A stretch of DNA of 64,000 nt from Lineus longissimus (GCF_910592395.1 NC_088312.1:14239292-14303291), one strand, 5' to 3'. Shown: positions 1 to 9,955, numbered from the stretch's first letter. Numbers and translations: made by a program. The notes: generated from the sequence alone by a model not told the origin.

Positions 1-1
1 A

Positions 2-178
2 TTGTACAACAGTTTAAACCCACATAATGGAATTACCATTCCTAGACAACCGCAATTGAGCGACTACTACAAGCCTAGCGATGAAATGAAGAATTACGAA
101 TACCTTTGGATCATTTTAGGAATGAGCGTCTTGGGTTTTGGGATTTACTATTTTGTTGGAAAGAAGAAGAAAGTCTAA
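2..178 (+). CDS. C-terminal end of a tail-anchored membrane protein (partial)
   Basis: The window opens inside a plus-strand reading frame of 58 codons ending with TAA at 176-178. The visible end has a hydrophobic segment (LWIILGMSVLGFGIYYFV) followed by a short lysine-rich tail, so it looks like a single C-terminal membrane anchor with a cytoplasmic basic end. It runs convergently into the ATPase gene 30 bp away. The stop is followed by two imperfect copies of the GGAAGAAGAAAGACTAA end, a small tandem repeat (about 167-214). I do not recognise the family. As part of a Polinton it may be a virion or membrane protein, but that is inference. Confidence 0.6.
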   Translation: MYNSLNPHNGITIPRQPQLSDYYKPSDEMKNYEYLWIILGMSVLGFGIYYFVGKKKKV

Positions 179-208
179 GGAAGAAGAAAGACTAAGGAAG
201 AAGAAAAA

Positions 209-817
209 CTAAACGTGAATAAAACCATACGGGTGTTCTAGTCTTATGATTAATTTAGATCCTTTCGTCTTTTTAAGGGCATCTATGTATTTTTGCCTCT
301 GGTCTTTAGGGATAACACTATTTTCTTCTAAGGCATCTTTCATTGCCGATTCATCCTTGTTGAAAAAAAGGACTAAAACCCTTATGTTCTCTCTGAAGTC
401 CTTAACAACAGAGTTGTACTTCTGAACGAGTAACCAAAGAGTCAGATTGTAGTGCCTACCGGAAAAGGCAAGATTACATAACTCAGACACCTTCTTCTTT
501 GTGTCTCTCAAATTAGCACAGTCGTCAATGATGAATAATGTCTGTGATCCTTCGAAGGCCATGGTGGCAAATTGAAGCACAGGGTCTAAATTATTGGCTA
601 CAGCAATTGGATTGACAATGAAAACATTCTTGTCTTCGTAAATCCATCTCCTATTGTACGTCTTGTTTCTGAAGTAAGTGGGACAGAAAATGACTATGTT
701 CTGGAACTTATGACGATATTCCTTCTCTAAGAGGTCAAGAGCAAAATGAGTATTACCGCAATTGGTGACTCCTGAAATCAACATGTTATGTGGCTCGTAA
801 ATAAATACTTCACCCAT
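209..817 (-). CDS. FtsK/HerA-type genome-packaging ATPase (A32-like), Walker A lysine lost
   Basis: In Polintons, adintoviruses and nucleocytoplasmic large DNA viruses this P-loop ATPase drives DNA into the capsid. The 202-aa protein shows a P-loop near residues 16-24 (GVTNCGNTH), a Walker B-like stretch LFIIDDCAN around residue 95, and a sensor-like region with GRHYNLTLWLLVQ after it. In related proteins the P-loop reads GxTxCGKT; here the catalytic lysine is asparagine (codon AAT), so ATP hydrolysis is probably lost although the frame is open. The length fits the short Polinton versions. It is divergent from the integrase, with only 31 bp between the two ATGs. The start context is TTTAAATGG. 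Confidence 0.85.
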   Translation of the reverse strand: MGEVFIYEPHNMLISGVTNCGNTHFALDLLEKEYRHKFQNIVIFCPTYFRNKTYNRRWIYEDKNVFIVNPIAVANNLDPVLQFATMAFEGSQTLFIIDDCANLRDTKKKVSELCNLAFSGRHYNLTLWLLVQKYNSVVKDFRENIRVLVLFFNKDESAMKDALEENSVIPKDQRQKYIDALKKTKGSKLIIRLEHPYGFIHV

Positions 818-848
818 TTAAATTGCCCAATATCAATTCAGAATTTAA
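818..848. promoter_or_regulatory. 31-bp divergent intergenic region with a TTTAAATG start motif on each side
   Basis: Only 31 bp separate the ATGs of the minus-strand ATPase and plus-strand integrase. Each ATG sits inside the same motif (AATTTAAATGG on both strands). The region must hold both promoters or be read from overlapping elements. The TAAAT core recurs at nearly all gene starts of the element. The promoter role is inferred from position and repetition only. Confidence 0.45.
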
Positions 849-1961
849 ATGGATGTAAAGGATGACACACAGCAGTATCTAAGGGATTTGTACTACAGCC
901 CCGAGAGTCCCGTGGCTTACAGTTCATTAGGTAAGATATGGAAAAAAGTAAGGGAAGATAAAAAATTGGTCAGGTACAAGGAAGTAAAAGAATTTCTAGA
1001 AACACTACCAACTCACCAACTACACAAACCGGCCATTAAAAAATTCACCTTCAGGAAAACAATGGTATCGTACATCGATCAACAGTGGCAAGCAGATCTT
1101 GTGGACATGCAAAAATTTGAGAAACAAAATAAAGGCAACAGATTCATTTTGACAGTAATTGACTTATTCAGTCGCTATGCTTGGGCTATGGCCGTTAAGA
1201 GCAAGAGAGGAGAAGAAATCAGAGATGCATTTAAAGTGATATTTGAGGAAGCTAAACCAGTTGTGGCGATACCAGAAAAGATCCAGTTTGATGAAGGCAA
1301 TGAGTTTTACAACAAACACTTCAAAAAACTCTTAAAAGAAAACAACATAGAGTGGTTCTCTACATTTTCAAGTAAGAAGGCAGCAGTTGTGGAAAGATTC
1401 AACAGAACTTTAAAGGATAAAATTTGGAAGTACTTCACCGCAAAGGAAACTGACAAGTGGGTAGATGTACTAGATGAATTGGTGAGCGGGTACAACAACT
1501 CATTTCACTCATCAATAGGTATGAAACCAATTGACGCCAGAAAGAGGGAGAATGAAGGAACTGTCTGGTACAACCTTTACGGTCTTCACCTCAAAGAAAC
1601 ATTTGGTGACCCGAAGTACAAGGTTGGTGACAGTGTCAGAATTTCAAAGTACAAGACTATTTTCGACAAAGGCTACTTGCCCAATTTCACTGAAGAAGTT
1701 TTTCAAATAAGACAGATCATCTTCACTCATCCTATCGTCTACAAACTTGAAGATTACCAAAAGGAAGATATTCAAGGATATTTCTATGAGGAGGAATTAA
1801 GTTATGTTCCTAATCCTGACCAAATAGAATACAAAATAGAGAAGATAATAAGGCGCAAGACCACTAAAGGTAAAAAATACGGATTAGTGAAATGGAAAGG
1901 TTACAGTGACAAATTCAATGAATGGTTACCAATTTCAGGAATAAAAAGCCTAAAAGACTAA
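849..1961 (+). CDS. Polinton integrase (rve family) with C-terminal chromodomain
   Basis: Retroviral-type integrase expected to join the element's ends to chromosomal DNA and give 6-bp target duplications. In the 370-aa protein the catalytic triad is visible as D83 (QADLVDM), D148 (QFDEGNEF) and E182 (VVERFNRTLK). The C-terminal 45 residues form a chromodomain (YKIEKIIRR...YGLVKWKGYSDKFNEWLP), a histone-reader fold that in chromointegrases can guide insertion to chromatin. No N-terminal HHCC zinc finger is evident. The ORF is uninterrupted, so this is one of the best preserved genes of copy A. Start chosen at ATG 849 because it carries the TTTAAATGG context shared by the other genes. Confidence 0.92.
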   Translation: MDVKDDTQQYLRDLYYSPESPVAYSSLGKIWKKVREDKKLVRYKEVKEFLETLPTHQLHKPAIKKFTFRKTMVSYIDQQWQADLVDMQKFEKQNKGNRFILTVIDLFSRYAWAMAVKSKRGEEIRDAFKVIFEEAKPVVAIPEKIQFDEGNEFYNKHFKKLLKENNIEWFSTFSSKKAAVVERFNRTLKDKIWKYFTAKETDKWVDVLDELVSGYNNSFHSSIGMKPIDARKRENEGTVWYNLYGLHLKETFGDPKYKVGDSVRISKYKTIFDKGYLPNFTEEVFQIRQIIFTHPIVYKLEDYQKEDIQGYFYEEELSYVPNPDQIEYKIEKIIRRKTTKGKKYGLVKWKGYSDKFNEWLPISGIKSLKD

Positions 1962-2006
1962 AAAACCTTAATTTAAAAACTTTTTATCCTTTAAATGTAG
2001 AGTCAA

Positions 2007-2915
2007 ATGGAAGGACAAACAACAGTGAACTATTATGGTACAGTGAACAACAACTATTATGGTACTTTCAATGTTAATCAGTATCCTGCTAATCAGTCTC
2101 CTATTAATCAGTATCCTGTTTATCGGGAACCGGTTAATCGGGAACCGGTTAATCGATATCAACCAGTAGTTTCAGGACCTACATTTAAATGTGTTAAGTG
2201 CAATGCAACAAAACCTGAAAGTGAATTTGATAAGAATAGAAGAGGCAATTTACTGGATTATTGTAAATTATGTGGTTCCACATTAACCAAGAAATGTGGT
2301 AAATGTGGATAAGTTAAATTACTAAGTGATGGTGAATTCGGTAAAGAAGGAAAAAAACGAGAATGTAGAGCTTGTTTTAATTCATACTACAAAGGCTATC
2401 TTGATAAGAATGGTAATAGAGACAGTCATAAAGTCAGAGTTGATCTAAACAAAATAGCCAAAGGTGAGTGCCCTGATAACTCGAAATTACATCTAGGTTG
2501 TTCCAATGAGTTCTTCAGGGATTGGTTAAACTACCAAAGGGGACTATCACAAATACAAATAGTAGATGAGGAGTTGGATCATGTCTTACCAATAAAGGAA
2601 TTCAAAGATCATCCAGAACTGTGTTACTCTTGGTTTAACATTCGACCAATGTCTAAAACACAAAACAGGCAGAAGAGTTCAACAGTCGACTGGAGTATTT
2701 TCAAAGAGCAATTGGGCTGCTCATTTAACTTTATGGTCAATAAGAGTAATGAAAACTGGTTTGACTATCGAGACCAAAACGTGATAAACGAGTGGAAAAG
2801 GATAAGAAACAAGTATTTTTGGAATAACCCAGAATTTAACGATATCCTTCTACTTAATGATTTTCAGACATTTTCAGGTATCTTCAGACATTTTCAGGTA
2901 TCTTCCTCTGAATAA
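2007..2915 (+). pseudogene. HNH endonuclease with zinc-ribbon N-terminus, one in-frame stop
   Basis: Two open segments (2007-2309 and 2313-2915) lie in the same frame, separated only by a TAA at 2310-2312. The first half has a repetitive N-P-V/NREPV stretch and CxxC pairs (CVKC, CKLC, CGKC; CRAC after the stop), like the zinc ribbons that precede HNH domains in phage and giant-virus nucleases. The second half has the HNH core: LDHVLPIKEF, then CYSWFNIRPMSKTQNRQK, with the aspartate-histidine pair and an asparagine at the expected places. A role as homing-type or recombination nuclease is inference. The stop codon, ATG of the next gene and TAAATG motif overlap at 2913-2918. The counterpart in copy B would lie left of the window. 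Confidence 0.72.
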
Positions 2916-3128
2916 ATGAATAGAACTTGGGGTTACACAAAAAGACCACGTAATTGGAAAGAAAGATTAGAACGATTTCATAGAGAATTAGAGGCAGAAG
3001 TAGAGTCAAAGTTGGAGCCTGGTCCCGAAAAACCTGCTGGGCCAGAAAAACCTTTAAACCCTGTTGGGCCTGCTGGGCCTGAAATACCTGCTGGGCCAGA
3101 AAAACCTGCTGGGTCAGAAAAACCTTAA
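2916..3128 (+). CDS. Small collagen-like Pro/Gly/Glu repeat protein
   Basis: A 70-aa ORF with a basic, tryptophan-containing N-terminus (MNRTWGYTKRPRNWKERLER), a helix-prone middle and a C-terminal repeat built on GPEKPA/GPAGPE units. The repeat is collagen-like but not strictly G-X-Y, so a triple helix is uncertain. The ATG directly follows the TAA of the HNH frame (TAAATG). After the TAA at 3126-3128 the same frame stays open for another 31 codons to about 3222, so the stop may be a mutation as in the HNH gene. Function unknown; collagen-like fibres occur on some virus particles, which is only an analogy. Confidence 0.5.
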   Translation: MNRTWGYTKRPRNWKERLERFHRELEAEVESKLEPGPEKPAGPEKPLNPVGPAGPEIPAGPEKPAGSEKP

Positions 3129-3214
3129 AAATTTGATGTACTTCAAAAACCTGTAGTGTCTGCAAGATCAACACTAAACACTAGAAATGTCAGAACAACT
3201 GATTCTAGTTATTC

Positions 3215-3261
3215 CCACTAATTAAATGGATGGAGATTCCCACTAATTAAATGGATGGAGA
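3215..3261 (+). repeat. 22-bp tandem duplication of the start region of the membrane-protein gene
   Basis: The block TTCCCACTAATTAAATGGAT (plus GGAGA) occurs twice, offset by 22 bp. The upstream ATG copy runs into a stop after six codons (MDGDSH), while the second copy opens the real 211-codon frame. The promoter/start motif ATTAAATGG is therefore duplicated, giving a decoy start or short upstream ORF. Confidence 0.8.
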
Positions 3262-3886
3262 CAACAAGGTTTATCCAGATATAAGTAATTTAAACTCTGA
3301 AAGTCAATTAAACTATGAAAGGTCTGAAAAGCATACAGAAAGTAACCCTCAGGCTTTCAGACTACAACAAATATGTGAGGTTAAGAGTTTCTTAGAAAGC
3401 GAGATTGAATTTAGAAGAAAGATATTTTCAAAGTACAAAAAAGCATTTAGCGTAATTACTGGCATTAGTCATAGTCTTAATTTTGTAAGCGTTGCGGCTG
3501 GCTCAGTTGGTGTGTCTGCACTGGCTGGTGTCATCACAGCACCAATAGGTTTTGCACTTGGTGGAGTGACCATTGGTAGCGCCATTATCTCCTCAGCCCT
3601 AAGTTGGAAGAAAAAAGATATCCTGAAGAAAATTGAAAAACATGAGAAGATTGGAATGTTGGCAATTTCAAAACTTAACTCCATCAATGATCTGGTAAGT
3701 AAGGCCATGAGTGATTCGCACATTTCAACAGATGAGTTTACCTTGATTCTCAAAGAAAAGGAAAAATACATTGCCATGAAAAATGCTATCAGAAAAAAAC
3801 AGAGGGAGGCAAGTTCAGCTGTTGATGTGGAATCTTTAAAGAAGACTTTTTTAGAAGAAGGAAAAAAATGGCGCAAACAGAGATGA
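3251..3886 (+). CDS. Glycine-rich two-helix membrane protein of unknown function (copy A)
   Basis: A 211-aa protein with a charged N-terminal third, a hydrophobic Gly/Ala/Ser-rich region at about residues 75-120 (VSVAAGSVGVSALAGVITAP then IGFALGGVTIGSAIISSAL) that can form a membrane hairpin, and a long lysine/glutamate-rich helical C-terminus. A hairpin of this kind resembles membrane-active or pore-type proteins, but no family is recognised. It lies between the small ORFs and PolB. The same gene in copy B is interrupted at codon 3 by copy A itself and has a later frameshift. Start at the second of two duplicated ATGs, which keeps the frame open. Confidence 0.6.
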   Translation: MDGDNKVYPDISNLNSESQLNYERSEKHTESNPQAFRLQQICEVKSFLESEIEFRRKIFSKYKKAFSVITGISHSLNFVSVAAGSVGVSALAGVITAPIGFALGGVTIGSAIISSALSWKKKDILKKIEKHEKIGMLAISKLNSINDLVSKAMSDSHISTDEFTLILKEKEKYIAMKNAIRKKQREASSAVDVESLKKTFLEEGKKWRKQR

Positions 3887-4109
3887 TAGCGAAACTGAAG
3901 TCACAGTAATGGTGTCACCACTATTGGTGTTACCAATGATTAATCACCATTATCACTATAATCCTCAACCATTATCGGTACCACCATCACTGGGATCATC
4001 ATTATTACCATCAGCACCCCCGATGTATGCTGAAAGTGTCTGAAAATGTCTGAAAATGTCTGAAATGTCTGAAAATTCAATTTAATAATTTTTGTTATCC
4101 TAAATAGAA
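3887..4109 (+). repeat. Intergenic ACCATT/ATTGGTG and TCTGAAAATG repeats
   Basis: The 220-bp gap before PolB contains many short ACCATTA(C/T)TGGT-like and GGTGNCACC-like palindromic pieces (3905-4015), then about five copies of a 10-bp unit GTCTGAAAAT (4028-4078). The same two repeat blocks lie at the same place in copy B (12005-12235), and the inverse of the 10-bp unit occurs at 2865-2905. They may be protein-binding or replication elements, or simply microsatellite growth; the sequence alone cannot tell. Confidence 0.6.
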
Positions 4110-7100
4110 ATGGTTAAAAAAATGAGAAAATACATTGTTCAACATGTAACAAGGAGATATCATACAGCAATCTTTCAGCACATAGGAAAACCAAAGGTCA
4201 TCAAATGAAGTTAACAAGCCAGTCAGACTCGAGTTCTCGTTCACTGCGTTTACCTAACCCTATTCTACTACAAGATACCAAGAAACTTGAACTACATGAC
4301 AAAGTCCGATTCGAGGCTAAGGAATTGGAGAGCATAAAGAATGTGAAGGATATCGAAGTGGTAAAAGAATTTGGTAAACCAGTTGTTACCATTCGTTTAA
4401 AAATTAGCAAACCGGTAAAACACGTTTTCGAGTACAGAGGTAAACTGGAAGAAATTCTCTTCAAGCTAACTGATTACCATCATAAAATAAGTATTTCAGT
4501 TAAAGCTGAATTTGACAGATCTGGCGAAAAGGCTATCTATCCTATTCAATCTCCAATGGAAAGCATAATTTCAAGAAACCTGGCAATTAATGCTCTAAAC
4601 AGTCAATTGAACTACATAAAGGCCGAGATTGAGGAACGATACTTCGAAGGAAGTGGCCTGATTTTAAATGAAATCAAGTCGTGCGATCTTACAATATGTT
4701 CCTACAAGAAATGTAAAGGCGGCCACTACACTTGTTTACCATTCAGAACTAAAGCTGTAATTAATGTGAAATCAAATGATGAGAAATATTTTTTCTTTGG
4801 AGTATTTTGGCTTCCAAATACCATGACAGCATTTCGTGTGAGAGGCAAAAAGGTTTTAATGCAACAGAAATTAACCCCTACAAGATGTATGAAAATGAGA
4901 TTAAGATCAAATCATTTCCTGTATGTATTCAAAAGGATATCCCTAAGATAGAGAGTGATAATAATCTCAAGATTAATGTGTTCAAGTTAGAGAACGAATG
5001 GGCTAAAAGCATTTATGCCGCAAAGCTGGAACCACTCTACCTCTCTAAGAACCATGATGATGATGATGTTATCGATCTGTTGTATTTCAAGGATCATTTC
5101 ATGTACATAAGAGACATAAATCTATTCTTCAAGACTGACAGGAATAGTGTGTTCATTTGTAGGAGATGCATGAATTACTTTTACAAGAAATCTACACTAG
5201 AAAGACATAAATTGAAATGTGGAAAACACGATTACTGTAAGATCAGTCTGCCTCAACCGAATAGTAAATGGTCACAACTTAAGTTTGAAAAGTACTCATT
5301 CAAGAACAGAGTTCCCTTTGTAATCTATGCTGATTTCGAAGCGATAAGCACAACAGTCAATGATAACACAACTCAGACAGATACTACTGTTACCACTGTT
5401 ACCACTGTTACCACTAAAAAACTATTCAAACAGATTGCGTCAGCAGTTGGAGTTTACGTTCACTCTGACTATCCACAAATCTACGCCAGTGGGTATCTCA
5501 GTCACAGAGGTGCTGATGTAGTTGACGTTTTCTGTAACTGGTTACTAAGAATGGAAGAGACGTTCTCAACTCTACAGAAATGCAACATTCCTCTCACCAT
5601 GACAGATGAAGATTTGGTGAGATACTCACAAGAAACAAACTGTTACTACTGCAATGAATTGTTAGGTGATTTAGGTGATTTAGGCAAGGACAGAGTTCAA
5701 GATCACAATCACTACAATGGAGAATACAGAGGTGCTGCTCACAAAGCTTGCAACTTGAACGAGAAGAAAGCCATGTTCGTTCCAGTGTTTTTTCACAATC
5801 TCAGTAATTACGATGCTCACCTCTTCATCAGAGAATTGTTGTCTAGGTCACAAAAGAAACTGAAGCTTCTTGCTAAAAACGCAGAAGAGTACATTTCATT
5901 TGAGTTAGGTTGTTTAAAATTTTTAGACTCTTACAGATTCTTACAGTCTGGATTGGACAACATCACCAAATCTATGGAAGATGATGACTTTAAGATAACA
6001 AGAGAGTCTTACCCAAATCCTGACGATTTTAAACTATTGAGGAAGAAAGGATCAGTGCCTTATTCATTTTACACATCACATGAAAGTTACAATGTTACTC
6101 ACTTAGAGAAGTCTATGTTCTTTGATGAATTGAAGAATGAAATGGCGGATGATTCAGTTTACCTAAAATCCAAAGACATATGGGATCATTTCAATATCAG
6201 AAATCATGGAGAGTTCATCGACCTGTACCTCAAAACAGATGTTCTTTTGTTAGCTGATTTATTCGAGAAATTCAGGGACGTTAATTTAAACAATTTTCAG
6301 ATCGATCCTTGTCACTGCTATTCAGCACCTGGCTTGACCTGGTTAGCCGGATTGAAACAAACAGACATAAATCTCGAACTTCTTACCGATACCGATATCC
6401 TACTTACTTTCGAGAAAGCAATTCGAGGTGGAATTTCGGGTGTTATGGGAACAAGACATGTCAAGGCCGATGAGAGTAATAAGCTCCTGTACATAAGAGA
6501 AGATCATGTCAATTCCTAAAGACAGTGAAGTAGGATATCTTTTCGAAGTAGATTTAGGTTATCCAGAGGAAATCAAGTTCAAGTCAAAGAACTTTCCATT
6601 CTGTCCAGAATCGCTTTTCATAGACGACGAATTAAGTCCTTACCAGAAAGATTTACTCATTGGTGGCACCATTGGTGACGAGAAGAGGTCAAGGGTAGAA
6701 AAATTGATCCTCACACAGAAGGACAAGACCAACTACATCGTGCATTACAGACTTTTACAATTTTACTTAAAGCAAGGAATGATACTGAAAAAGGTCCATT
6801 CTTTCATCAGTTTTAAACAATCAAAGTGGTTGAAATCATACATCGACTTCAACACTAAAAAGAGGATGGCTTCTACTACTGATTTCGAGAAAGATTACTT
6901 CAAATTAATGAACAATGCTTTCTACGGAAAGACATGTGAAAACGTAAGGAACAGGGTAGAAATTGAACTGGTGACAGATAGGGAAAGTGCCAAGAACTTC
7001 ATGGCAAGTCCCATGTTTTCATCGATTAACATCTTTGACGAAAGTAGCGCGGCAATTTGCATGAGGAAAACATCAATAAAGTTTAACAAACCAATCTACA

Positions 7101-7735
7101 TAGGATCTGCAGTACTGGAGTTGTCCAAGCTGCTGATGTATGAATTCTACTACAACATACTTCAACCTCACTTTGGTGAGAAAAACCTAGAACTTCTTTA
7201 TTTGGACACGGATTCTTTCCTTTTAAAGATCAAAACAGACGATTTAACAGCAGACCTCAAAGAGGTAAAGGATCACTTCGACTTCAGTAATTACCCAAAG
7301 GATAATCCTCTTTACGACACTAGCAAGAAGAAAGTTCCAGGCCACTTTAAGGATGAGCTGGGAGGAGACGAAATGATAGAATTTATTGCCTTGAGGAGTA
7401 AGATGTATGCATACAGAACCAAGACTTTGTCTGGAGAGCAAGGCTCGACTAAAAATTCAGAAACAAAGAAATTGAAGGGAATCGCTAAGAATGTAGTGAA
7501 TAAGTCTAATACATTTGATGACTACGTTTATTGTCTTGAAAACACTAAGACTTTTAATCACAAAATGCGTCATCTGAGGTCAGAAAAGCATCAAATGTAT
7601 CTGGAAGAGATTGATAAGAAAAGCTTAAGTCCTTTCGATGATAAGCGTTTCATCTTAGAGGATGGCATCTCTACATTGCCTTTCGGTATTTACTATGAAA
7701 AATACATTGATTACAGTGATTTAATTAATGTTTAA
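4110..7735 (+). pseudogene. Family B DNA polymerase (protein-primed type), copy A, disrupted
   Basis: Replicative polymerase of the element. Recognisable pieces in order: a C2H2 finger (CRRCMNYFYKKSTLERHKLKC), exonuclease motif DFEA, an endonuclease VII-like zinc module (CYYC...DHNHYNGEYRGAAHKACN), exo II NLSNYDAH, exo III YLKTDVLLLAD, the IRGG motif near 6421, motif B MNNAFYGK and motif C YLDTDS. Breaks relative to copy B: one base missing just after the ATG at 4110 (about 4116), two extra bases in a T run at about 4788-4796, and a net loss of 98 bases near 6496-6507 that removes polymerase motif A with its catalytic aspartate. An in-frame insertion near 6655 adds IGGT. The product cannot be a working polymerase. 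Confidence 0.92.
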
Positions 7736-7763
7736 CTAATTAAATCATTTTAATTAAATAGAA

Positions 7764-8501
7764 ATGGACTTCATAATTTTTGAGAATGAATGCGATGAAG
7801 CCATATTTGAGCTTAACTTAACAGACCCATTGAACATAAAATCGATCACTTTGAAAACGATAACTTTTTACAATTCATGGTGGACTGATGATAACGTTCC
7901 AGGTATTACCGAATTGTTAAAAATTGAAAATGACTCAAAACAACAATCCGATTCTTTCTATGTCCCTTTTGATGGTCATTTCAGTTTGTCCGAACTTTGC
8001 TCCTTTATCAATGAGCGTATCAAAAATCTTGCAGGACATGTTAACATCAGCTGTGACAATAACAATTACCTTATCATTGAACTTACTGAGGACAAGTTGT
8101 TTATGCTGAAAGATTACTATCTCGGTGATGAATATTTTACAATAGTAAACACATTTTTTGGTTTTAAACAAACTAAATTCGCCAAGAAAGGAAAATACTA
8201 CTCCACCAAGCCACTTAACTTTTACAGAACAGAACTATTCTTAAGATCAAATTTGGTTGATAAAGCTAAGACCCTCTACAACAATAAACCTTCTGACATT
8301 TTATGTATCGTTCCTGTTAAAGATGGTGATCAGATACAATACCAGGGATATGAACTCAATTGCAAGAAAATACTTTACAAAAAATGTACAAATCAAGTCA
8401 AATTTGAAATCACGGATGAGAATGGTAAAATAGTTAATTTCAGAGGTAGCTCAGTTACTTTAATTTTTTCACTTGAAACTAAGAATAGTGTGTTTGAGTA
8501 A
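7764..8501 (+). CDS. Penton-like single jelly-roll minor capsid protein, copy A
   Basis: 245 aa, the size of a single jelly-roll vertex protein. The C-terminal third has the pattern seen in Polinton/adintovirus capsid proteins: FLRSNLVD, then PSDILCIVPV, a run of beta-strand-like segments, ITDENGKIVNFRGSS and a final hydrophobic strand. In this virus group such proteins form pentameric vertices of icosahedral shells. The gene follows PolB by 28 bp and has a TTAAATAGAAATG start context. It is open and nearly identical to the copy at 16153-16890. The assignment rests on motif pattern and size, not on a search. Confidence 0.7.
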   Translation: MDFIIFENECDEAIFELNLTDPLNIKSITLKTITFYNSWWTDDNVPGITELLKIENDSKQQSDSFYVPFDGHFSLSELCSFINERIKNLAGHVNISCDNNNYLIIELTEDKLFMLKDYYLGDEYFTIVNTFFGFKQTKFAKKGKYYSTKPLNFYRTELFLRSNLVDKAKTLYNNKPSDILCIVPVKDGDQIQYQGYELNCKKILYKKCTNQVKFEITDENGKIVNFRGSSVTLIFSLETKNSVFE

Positions 8502-8573
8502 TTCTTGTTGTATCACTTGAATACATTCTACTCCATTCAATTAAGATTACATGTTTTAGGAGTTGTGTAACAG

Positions 8574-9095
8574 TTATCTTTCCCTTCTGGTTAATTTACT
8601 AACTTCTGGTACACCACCTTCTGGTTTACTACCTACTCGTACTTTCTTGTTAGTTTTAATCTTAGGATAGCAGTAAATGATGACTGCAAAACCAAATGCA
8701 GCTAAAATGGCAGTGAGTAAAAAATCAGGCACATACAGTGTTGTACTCCTGGAACTTCCAGTATTTGTGGTAACCTCAGGTTCTGTATGCATACATCTCT
8801 CTGGTTGAGTTAAACTTTGTTCGGGTTCATCGTCTTTCCTGGGTTCATCTTCTTTCATGGGTTCATCATCTTTCCCAGTAAACCTCTCCTTTTTTGACTT
8901 CTTGAATTCCTGAGATCTTTTACCTAATTCTCGAGACCATGCAATTTGTTTTTCTGATCTTTCTCTCTTAATGCGAACTCTGTTCTCGGGACTTTGTCCA
9001 ATGGGCTTTTCACTGTTTGTCACTCGAGCTATGCTCTCGGTCTCTGCTCTCTGGACTTTGTTCGGTTCCACTCCCATGTTCGATTCCACTCCCAT
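8574..9095 (-). CDS. Charged protein with C-terminal membrane anchor, copy A
   Basis: 173 aa: N-terminal half very rich in Lys/Arg/Glu/Ser, an acidic DDEP repeat (DDEPMKEDEPRKDDEPEQ), a Thr/Ser linker and one hydrophobic segment (LLTAILAAFGFAVIIYCYPK) followed by a basic tail. The copy in B is 165 aa and differs in the number of short repeats. It shares the tail-anchor style with the partial gene at the left edge. Start at 9095 with ATTAAATGGGAG. The family is not recognised; a virion membrane or scaffold protein is possible. Confidence 0.5.
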   Translation of the reverse strand: MGVESNMGVEPNKVQRAETESIARVTNSEKPIGQSPENRVRIKRERSEKQIAWSRELGKRSQEFKKSKKERFTGKDDEPMKEDEPRKDDEPEQSLTQPERCMHTEPEVTTNTGSSRSTTLYVPDFLLTAILAAFGFAVIIYCYPKIKTNKKVRVGSKPEGGVPEVSKLTRRER

Positions 9096-9852
9096 TTAAT
9101 CTTATGAAATTTTCATGCTCATTAGTAAATTTTGTTTCTTGACAATGCCCTAAAGTGATCAGTGTTGATGAGGCAAGAGCAGTTAGTGCACCCATTCTCA
9201 AACTCAACCATCCAAGCCATTTGTCAAGTTCATTGGTAACGATGTAATCATTTCTGAGGTCATGGTAAAGATCATCCTCGTCATCTATTGGTAATAACCA
9301 CCTTGATAATTTAGTGTAAGCTTTAAGTACTGTCTTACCCAAAGAATCATTAAGTCTGGCAGCCATCTTTGTCTGGTAGATTCTGTGGTGTTTTACGAGT
9401 TCCTTTTCTGTCATATTATCTAAGTCATTAAAAGTTAGTTGTTTATTAAGTAAATCCTTGCTTTTACCTGTTGCAACTAAAATTTCTAAGTCTTGTTTAG
9501 CTTTAAGGCCACTATCAGTCAAATAGTTCAAATTTTGTTGAGAGCTAGTTAAATTTTGTTGACAACTAGGGTTAACTGGACCTTGACTAGAACTGACTAA
9601 ATTTGAACTAGTTAACGGCTGTAGCCCCTTGTTAGAAGCTTGTTAATTTGTAGTGTAATTCTGTTGGTAATTAGCAGTGTTCTGTTGAAAGTTAGCTGCA
9701 TTCTGTTGGTAATTAGTCGCAATGGGATTAGCTAGATTCGGACTAGAATTAACTGAATTTAAACTAGAATTAACTGGAGTCACTCCATTAACTGGGATTA
9801 CTCCGATTTGTTTCATTTGCTGTTCAATTATCGTTGATGTCTGATTATTCAT
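9010..9852 (-). pseudogene. Q/N-rich protein with conserved C-terminal domain, copy A, broken
   Basis: Homologous to the intact 241-aa ORF at 17439-18164. The N-terminal piece (9643-9852) is cut by a TAA at 9643-9645, followed by an extra stretch of about 10 bases near 9620-9630 that changes frame; the C-terminal domain resumes upstream of 9531. At its end the frame has lost the stop used in copy B and runs on 86 bp over the start of the next gene. The N-terminus is N-Y-Q-Q repeats; the C-terminus is helical and hydrophobic (LGWLSLRMGALTALASSTLI). Function unknown. Confidence 0.75.
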
Positions 9853-9955
9853 TTATTTAGAATGAAATCTTCATTGGTGACACCATCATTGGTGACACCA
9901 TCATCGATTCATATTGAACGGAAAATCCCTTCCAGGAAAATCCTTTACAGGGTAT

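Noticed and set aside
1968-2162. Minus ORF with NRFPINR repeats
   Set aside because: It is the complement of the repeat in the HNH gene's N-terminus.
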